64,000 bases of DNA from assembly GCF_040712315.1 (NCBI RefSeq), contig NC_134017.1:10508001-10572000 (forward strand), given 5' to 3'. Source of the stretch: Castanea sativa. Taxonomy: Eukaryota > Streptophyta > Magnoliopsida > Fagales > Fagaceae. The notes beneath the pieces are model-generated. The model was not told the DNA's origin. It saw nothing but the letters and a program-made list of their open reading frames with translations, and did not search any database. How positions within the stretch are numbered: position 1 is the stretch's first letter; each line of letters begins with the position of its first letter. Positions 57,559 to 64,000 of the stretch are shown one piece after another. The translations under genes and the position numbers were made by a program.

Positions 57559-57703
57559 GAGAAATTATACAATACTTTGGGAGCATAATAATGTCATAAT
57601 CTCTCCTCTAATATGAATAACAACAAAATTCATGGTAGGATCCACTATTCATATAAGAGAAGAAAATATATTATTGTAATTCTAAAGTATTGTATAAATT
57701 TCC
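57559..57703. mobile_element. Short foldback MITE, copy A
   Basis: Ends gaaattatacaatacttt and aaagtattgtataaatttc are inverted; the arms extend about 60 bp with a central ggatccacta. Non-coding. Related in layout to the next entry. Confidence 0.6.
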
Positions 57704-57819
57704 AACAAATAGATCTGATTCTATGCCATCCTCACCACACAAAAAAATCCAACTCTATTTATAGAAATTCAAAGAGATTTGTTGTCATTCTCCTCTACAA
57801 TTCATGCATAGAGAAGACA

Positions 57820-57975
57820 GAAAATTATTGAATACTTCGAGAGTGTTATAAATTCATATTCTTCCCTCTCACATGAACTGTGGATCCCACCATGAATTTA
57901 ATTAGCGGAACTCACTATTATGTGAGAAGAGGGAGTGCATTTATAGTACCCTAAAAGTATTCTATTATTACTCAG
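57820..57975. mobile_element. Short foldback MITE, copy B
   Basis: Arms attgaatacttcgagagtg and ccctaaaagtattctatt are inverted over about 65 bp, with a central tggatcccacca. Related to copy A; a weaker third relative may lie at 63590-63720. Confidence 0.55.
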
Positions 57976-57979
57976 AGAA

Positions 57980-58133
57980 GATTGGTCCAAAAGCAAAAAT
58001 GATATTCTACCTTTGTTTTTTTCAATCATACAATTTAATAATTATGGTACTTATTGTCTTATTGATAGGTATTTATTATGATTATATTTGTATATGAAAC
58101 TATTGATTCTATAATCAAAAGAAAATACTTTCT

Positions 58134-58194
<61 letters not shown>

Positions 58195-58408
58195 CAAAAG
58201 AAAATATAATGTGATAAAATATAAAAATTTGATTTAATTAAATATAAGAAGTTTTTAACAATTCTTTATAAAAATTAAGTTCAATTTAATTATATATTAG
58301 AATTATGACATAGAATATTGTGAGGCCTTAAGCTCTTATTTGGTGAAATTTCATGAAGCCAACAAAAAGTTAAACGTCTTCGGTTTTATATATATAGATA
58401 TAGATATT

Positions 58409-58448
<40 letters not shown>

Positions 58449-59940
58449 TATTCGATGACAAAATATATAAATAGTTAAGCTAACTAAAATTCACCATATC
58501 TTTATCTATATATCAATTTTTTTCCCAAGCCAAAAAAAAAACCAAAATTACCCTTGTTTAATTTTAAAATTGCTAAAAGTGCCCTTGAGAATCATCAAAC
58601 AAGCATCAACCCAGCATAACCCTCCCAAAAATATAATTTTGCCTTGATTGCCCTAAAATTATGGATCTCACACAAAATTTACAATTTTACCCCAAAATTA
58701 CTAATTTCATCTAAAAAGTACAATTTTGCCCTTGAAATCACGAATTCGCTCCAAAATACTCAAAATTAAAATTATGCCCCTCAATTTTGCAAATAGATCA
58801 CAGACAACAACCCCAGGCTATAATAAAAGCAATATCATTCTAAACATATCATGAACCACAATGTCACATGAAAGTGAACATTGTTCTTAATTTGTTCAAT
58901 GTCTTTTACTTTTTCAAGATATCAGATAAAGAAGGGACAATTGTGGCTACCTCATCTTACCCTTCTTATTGTTAAAATGTAAAGAGATGACAAAACCCTA
59001 ATTTCAATTGGAAAATAAATTGGGGTCATGAAAACCTTTCAAACACCTCAAATAGCAAAAAATGGTTAAATTAGGATAAAATCAATAGTTTTGTAGAAAA
59101 ATGTGAGGTTTGACCAACTCTAACAAGAAAATCTAACATTCTGATCTAATCAATTAATTTTCACACAAACAAAAAAAAATCTTTGAATTCCCTTTAAATG
59201 GTTGGTTGATCACAAAGATCATATTTAAATCGAACAAAATATCATGAAAGCACAAAAATTTCCACAAAACACATGAAAAATTGGCTGTATGGAAAGTTTA
59301 ACATAAATTTGGCTAAGTGTGAAAATTTTAACCTAATTTGTAGATAGGTTAATTGCCATAATGTAATCTCACGACAATCTTGCAAAGCAATGATTACAGA
59401 ATCCCACAAAATAATGACAATACCGCAAGATGTACACTGTATATGCTCCTTTTCTCATAAACTAATTTGTAACTAGGTTAATTGCCATAATGTAATCTCA
59501 CAATGACTCTATTGTGACAATTATATACACGAGTGAGTGTCTAGATAGTAATAGTAGATAAATAATAGCCAGAGATGGAGAAGGAAGTAGAAGAAGACTT
59601 GGAGTAGGGAAACTTTCAAATAGTGTCAAGTGCAGTTTGTGCCTAATGGGAAAATTGGATATTTTGGAAAATTTTGGGTAGTGCTTGATATTAGCCTAAA
59701 CCTCGGGGTGGTTGAGAGAAAGAGAGAGAGAGAGATTAATTGAATCTCAAATAGGATCTCTTGTAATTTCTTACTAGAAATAGAAAAAATATAATAAAAA
59801 CTTTAGGGGACAATCTCACAAATGAATAAGAAAAACACACCATAAACTCCACTAAAAAACCATTATAACTTATAAGAGTGTTGTATGTCGTATAACTTAC
59901 TCCACTCTCATTTACATGTTATCATACAAATACCTTCTAC
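57980..59940. other. AT-rich gene-free DNA
   Basis: Contains (AT)n at 58136-58192 flanked by a direct repeat ataatcaaaagaaaata, and (AT)n at about 58410-58447. 58540-58760 has repeated 'ccctaaaatta / ccaaaatta' phrases. The phrase gtaggttaattgccataatg recurs at 59335-59370 and 59470-59500. No coding region was recognised. Confidence 0.5.
58136..58192. repeat. (AT)n microsatellite
   Basis: 57 bp of uninterrupted AT. Flanked by ataatcaaaagaaaata at 58111-58127 and 58191-58207. Confidence 0.95.
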
Positions 59941-60252
59941 TATAAGAAATGGTGCTTGGTAAAGTCCAAACATCTAAATTATTACAATCCATAGGATATG
60001 ATGCTTGTTAATGTCCAAACATCTTATTACAATCACAACCCTTCCATTTTTGAGAAGTCCCACAAGCTTTTACTCTTCGAGAAGTGGCTTGAGAATGATC
60101 ACAATATGCACAAGCATTAGGTATATTTGCAATGAGCTAGTCCTCCCTTATTCGGCCTTCCTCCTGCAAATCTTCTCTCTCTGGCTGAGACTCTTGCTTT
60201 GCTATCATCTACTTGTTCCCAACGTTGGACGAATAAAAGCATCAGTGGAACA

Positions 60253-60855
60253 TTATATTAAAGGGACTCCTTCCCAAATTTGGACCCACAAAAGCTTGTA
60301 TGGAACGAGATAGTGACTAATGAAATGTAAGATACGATTGGAAGTCCTAAATTTTGGGAACATCAACGCAGTGAAAATGAAGCTGAAAGTGAGAAGGTAG
60401 TAGATTCCCCCAGCCAAAAGAGAGTACGAAATCCAAGGAATATTGCTCAGGGCTATGTATACAACGGCCATGAATGCCATGGACATCGTGAAAATAGCTA
60501 CTATCAGTAGAATTAAAGCGAAATTAATGGAGAACTTTTCCCTGTCACTGGCTACTAATGCCCATATGAGGACGAAAGCCCCTGTCATGGAGAAATACAT
60601 AGCTACGGAATCACAGATAATGAAAACATAGAAAGCCAATCTATGCCCCGCATCAGAGCGGTTGAAACGACCCGGAACAGTGAAGGCAGCAGAAAAGGTC
60701 ACGGTGGCCACTAGCACTGCTATCACCAAAATTACGTTGATCAGGTTCTGAATTTGCTCCAATTTTGGTGGTGCTCTTTCTCGTTTCAAGCTAATCTTCC
60801 TTCCCTTTTCACTGTAGGGTGTGTCAGCTGAACTTAAGACCCAAAGTGTTAAGTC
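60253..60855 (-). CDS. PGG-domain last exon, paralog of 5766-6533
   Basis: 200 codons after the acceptor ttcatgcag (60856-60864). Reads DLTLWVLSSADTPYSEKGRK, then VIAVLVATVTFSAAFTVPGR, and about four membrane segments (AFYVFIICDSVAMYFSMTGA, NFALILLIVAIFTMSMAFMA, ISYSLLAGGIYYLLTFSFIF). Intact frame. It is shorter than the first locus: it lacks the doubled GGF block and the hydrophilic tail. The 3' flank and intron align with the first locus. The ankyrin exons expected near 62140-63500 are not there, so this is either a truncated copy or its exons lie beyond the window. Confidence 0.75.
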   Translation of the reverse strand, partial: DLTLWVLSSADTPYSEKGRKISLKRERAPPKLEQIQNLINVILVIAVLVATVTFSAAFTVPGRFNRSDAGHRLAFYVFIICDSVAMYFSMTGAFVLIWALVASDREKFSINFALILLIVAIFTMSMAFMAVVYIALSNIPWISYSLLAGGIYYLLTFSFIFTALMFPKFRTSNRILHFISHYLVPYKLLWVQIWEGVPLI

Positions 60856-62001
60856 CTGCATGAAAATTTGAAATTTTGAAATCCAAGTCCTTGGCATTAA
60901 TAACAAAATGTTTTTTTTTTAATTAATTAATTTCTAAATAAATATAGTCAAGAGACACAATTTTTCTTATAAACTTTTTTCATAGCTACTAGGGTGTTAG
61001 ATTTTTAATGATAGACAATAAAGTGGTCTTAATGGTGGACCCATATGATCATGACTCATGAGAATCAATAATAAGTGACAAGTTTAACAATTTAACTTGA
61101 GACAAAGGATTGAGGAGCAATTTCTGAATTTTAAACAATTTTTTTCTTAAAATATGCGTCAATGAAAACTTGTCAAATACTCGAGTTTGGAAGGGAAGTT
61201 CTCAATGTATAATGAACGTACTTAAAAACCTTCAAATGAATTAGGAACCACCAAGAAATCCATGAAAAAAAGTGTTCACGGTTGAAGAGGGAGAAGCTTG
61301 TGATGCACATGAAAAACTCCTTGTTGAAGGCGTGCTGAAAAATGGCAGTGCTTTGTATGCTGCTTGGGCAAAGAAAAGCATTGAGAAGACGCTTGAATGC
61401 AAAGAAAACATAATGATAGAAATTGCTCTTTCGCTATAGCATAAGTAGGCATGTCTACAACTAGCGTGTAAGAGCTAGCTCTAAATGCATGTGAGACACA
61501 TAAAAGGTGTCTTCAAAGGGATGCTGTAGATGTGGCTACAAGGAAGCTTGTAATTGAAACTGAGACTGTGCATTAATGTGTGCGCGATGATAAAACGGTC
61601 ACTATGGAAGGACAGGAATGCATATCTAAACAGATTAAGTATAGATGGATCCCCATGGATTTAGACCTTGTGTGTGGGCTATTATGTTAATAACAATATG
61701 ACTGGATCTGTGCCAGGGATGTGCAACTACGGTCTTAAAAGGATTTTAGGGTGCTGCTAAGGAAAAGAAGGCATCCAAGAAACACTTGAATACAAAAAAT
61801 TAGCACAACATAAGGAGATTACTAAAGACCACATATTTGTGACTCTAATAACATGTTAGAATGGAATGAAAATAAAATAAAATGGTGTAAAGAGAGAGTG
61901 GGAGAGAGTTGATGAATTAGAATTAACATGGTTTGGAATGATAGTCCATGTCCTCAAAAGAAAGCCCCGAATGACTCCATATTTTCTATTTTTAAGTTGA
62001 T

Positions 62002-62056
<55 letters not shown>

Positions 62057-62140
62057 AAAACCACATTAAGAATAATATGGTAACCCTAAAATTACAGTAT
62101 TTCATGAAACAACAAAACCACTATGACCCATGGTGCTTAA
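60856..62140 (-). other. Intron of the PGG paralog (aligned part)
   Basis: 60856-61085 aligns with 6534-6760 and 61275-62140 with 17290-18185. It includes an LTR-like start at 61854 and an (AT)n run at 62010-62053. The alignment stops just before the place corresponding to the exon 2 donor. Confidence 0.65.
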
Positions 62141-64000
62141 AGAGAAAAAAAAATTGGAACAACTGACATTTGAGAGAACTTTTGACAGTTTTTAGGGGCT
62201 AGAAAATAATAAAAAAATCTGACATATGAAAGTTGCTTTTAACTTTAAACATAACTTTTGCAAGCTGTCAAATTTATTGGGTGTTTTGCATTTGGCTCTA
62301 ACTTAAAAAATTAGTTTATTTTACTATTTAGCTTATTTTTGCTACTATTTATGGGTTTTACTACACTTTTTGGTACTATTCATAAAGTCTATTATACTAT
62401 TTCAGCTAACTTTTACTTTTATCTAGAGTACTTTCAAGAAAGAGTTTTCGGTTTCAACTAAATAAGCGGATCCCAACCTTAAGTTTTACGCAACCAAGAA
62501 AGAAGAAAGAGAGAACAAATCTGAACGAGAGAAAGAAAAATGCTGGTTTTGCATGTCAAAAAGATCTAGAATTTGAGGGAGGAAATACCACGCAGTATGA
62601 GTTTGAGAAACTGCGAGTGACGCCAATGAGTGGAGAGATCGAGAGAGTGAGAATGGTTTTTTTTTTCTTCTTTTTCTAGTTTCGGTCCGGAATGCATTTA
62701 TTAGCCAAAATGCGGTATTTTTTCCAAGTATGACCGAAACGATATGGTATGAGCTGGTATTTAAATCGAAACGAAACAACCATGTTTCGCGCCGGCGGAA
62801 GTATCGGAACGGTAAATATCGGTTGTACCAAGCCGGTACGGTACGGAATCAACTTCCTTAGTTTAAAGAAAAAGAAAGAAAAGAAAAAAAAAAAAAAACT
62901 TTTTACAATAGTTCATGGATGATAAAAAAAATAATAAAAAAATAAAATAAAAAACTTTTTTAAAATGAAAATTGATGAGTGTAACACCTAAGACTTTGGA
63001 ATAAAAATGCTTACCAGAAGGAATCCGGTTCTTGTCAAATGGTACTTCAGACGTTTTCTTTTTTGGGCTCAGAAATTAAATCTTCAAAACTTAGATCAAC
63101 ATTGTAGTATCCCCGAAGAACTTGACTCCTTAAATCTGCATTGACCTTGCTTTCCTAGAACCATCAATGAACAACCTTAAAAAAAAAAAAACAATTTAAA
63201 AAAAAGTGAGGATTGTGATTGAGGGCAAGAGAGGCACAGGAGGAGACATTTGAATAGAGTGGTAAAGAAGTTTTGTGACTTTTAGTGCTACTGTTTGATT
63301 CTCTTCTGGATAAGAACCTAATAAATAAGAGAAAGAAGCAGAAGACCTTCCTTGTCCTTTTTTATAAAGAGAAAGATGCAGAAGACAAAAAGACGGTGTA
63401 AAAGAGGAAGAAAAAGGCTATAACTATTATAAAACACAAAATGTTAACAAATGCATATATGAATGAATGTAATTGGGTAAGCTTCGACAACCTTATAGAT
63501 GAAATATTTAAATTACTTTCTTATGACTAAGTAATATCACTGTTCCCCCTCAAAAAAAAAAAAAGAGTAATAACACTGTTTATGTTAGAGGAGAGGTGGT
63601 ATGTTACCAATTACTATACTTGGGGAGTACTCTATTGTTCATGTGAAATGAGGGAGTAACACGCTTTATCCAGGAGTATCTTATAATTGTAATCCTTTTC
63701 TCATATAATAGTAGGTATTTAAGGAAAAAACACTTTGGGGTGACCACAGATAACTGATTAATAACATAACATATAAAAATACCACTTAACTCAAAAGTTT
63801 AACTCTATGAGTTGACGCTCAACTGTCTTATGTTAAGTATTCTTCTCATTATTATTTAATATGAGACTTCACTCAAACATATATATCTAATAGTCTTCCC
63901 TCACATGTGAGTCATCCATGGGAACCAAACCTACACTTCCATGTTCACGAGAAGTGCACCATTGACAACATTACTTTGTTGGGACTTTCACCAAAATTAT
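62141..64000. other. Region replacing the expected ankyrin exons; mostly unidentified
   Basis: 62690-62850 has repeated cggtac / gtaccg and cgaaac motifs like hAT subterminal repeats, but termini were not found. 62860-62960 is A-rich. 63590-63720 may be a MITE relative of 57559-57975. One exon-like segment is listed separately. Confidence 0.4.
63015..63135 (-). pseudogene. Exon-like segment with a frameshift, unidentified
   Basis: Acceptor aatgcag and donor TG|GTAAG bound 121 bp. The minus strand reads LRSQVLRGYYNVDLSFEDLI then SEPKK, and after a one-base shift at an A6 run KKTSEVPFDKNRIPSG. The coding-like composition on both sides of the shift suggests a former exon. The family was not recognised. 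Confidence 0.35.

Overview
The window looks like nuclear DNA from a eudicot, probably a woody one. It is AT-rich, has GT/AG introns, many microsatellites, and dense LTR retrotransposons, hAT, Helitron, MITE, LINE and SINE insertions. The species cannot be fixed from sequence alone; the repeat style and ankyrin-PGG genes recall oak-family trees, which is only a guess. No rRNA, tRNA or CRISPR array was seen.

Host genes. One gene can be modelled: an ankyrin-repeat/PGG-domain membrane protein on the minus strand (exon 1 at 18837-19596, exon 2 at 18195-18727, exon 3 at 5766-6533, about 686 aa). Its last intron is 11.7 kb and holds a decayed chromovirus-like Gypsy element, a Copia element with no integrase, and the LTR-like repeat the Copia landed in. 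A paralogous last exon lies at 60253-60855. Its intron aligns to both ends of the long intron but lacks the large insertions, and its ankyrin exons are absent from the window. The roughly 54 kb between the two is almost entirely transposable elements.

Layout. 1-5.2 kb: LTR of a repeated family, a 20-bp minisatellite, gene-free DNA. 5.2-19.6 kb: ankyrin-PGG gene with a Harbinger-type MITE just downstream. 20.2-22.3 kb: long inverted-repeat element with a solo LTR in one arm (four 30-bp G-box repeats upstream of a TATA box). 24.8-25.5 kb: solo LTR with a perfect target duplication. 25.6-34.4 kb: tandem duplication in which each copy holds a different Helitron-like insertion, so each copy gives the empty site of the other; the second insertion carries a CDC20-like gene fragment. 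35.0-52.8 kb: three-level nest, an Ogre-like long LTR containing a hAT transposon with a four-exon transposase gene, containing a 10.9-kb Tat-type Gypsy element with near-intact gag-pol and a spliced antisense gene. 53-57.3 kb: MITE, LTR pieces, a Gypsy gag, a LINE tail and a SINE. 57.3-64 kb: MITEs, AT repeats, the PGG paralog and one unidentified exon-like segment.

The most notable items are the three-exon antisense gene inside the Tat element (introns 150 and 78 bp), the gag-pol whose only three stops are each one C-to-T change from a sense codon, the clustered divergence between its LTRs, the reciprocal Helitron empty sites, and the intron expansion in the ankyrin gene. Domain calls are by eye; no database search was run.
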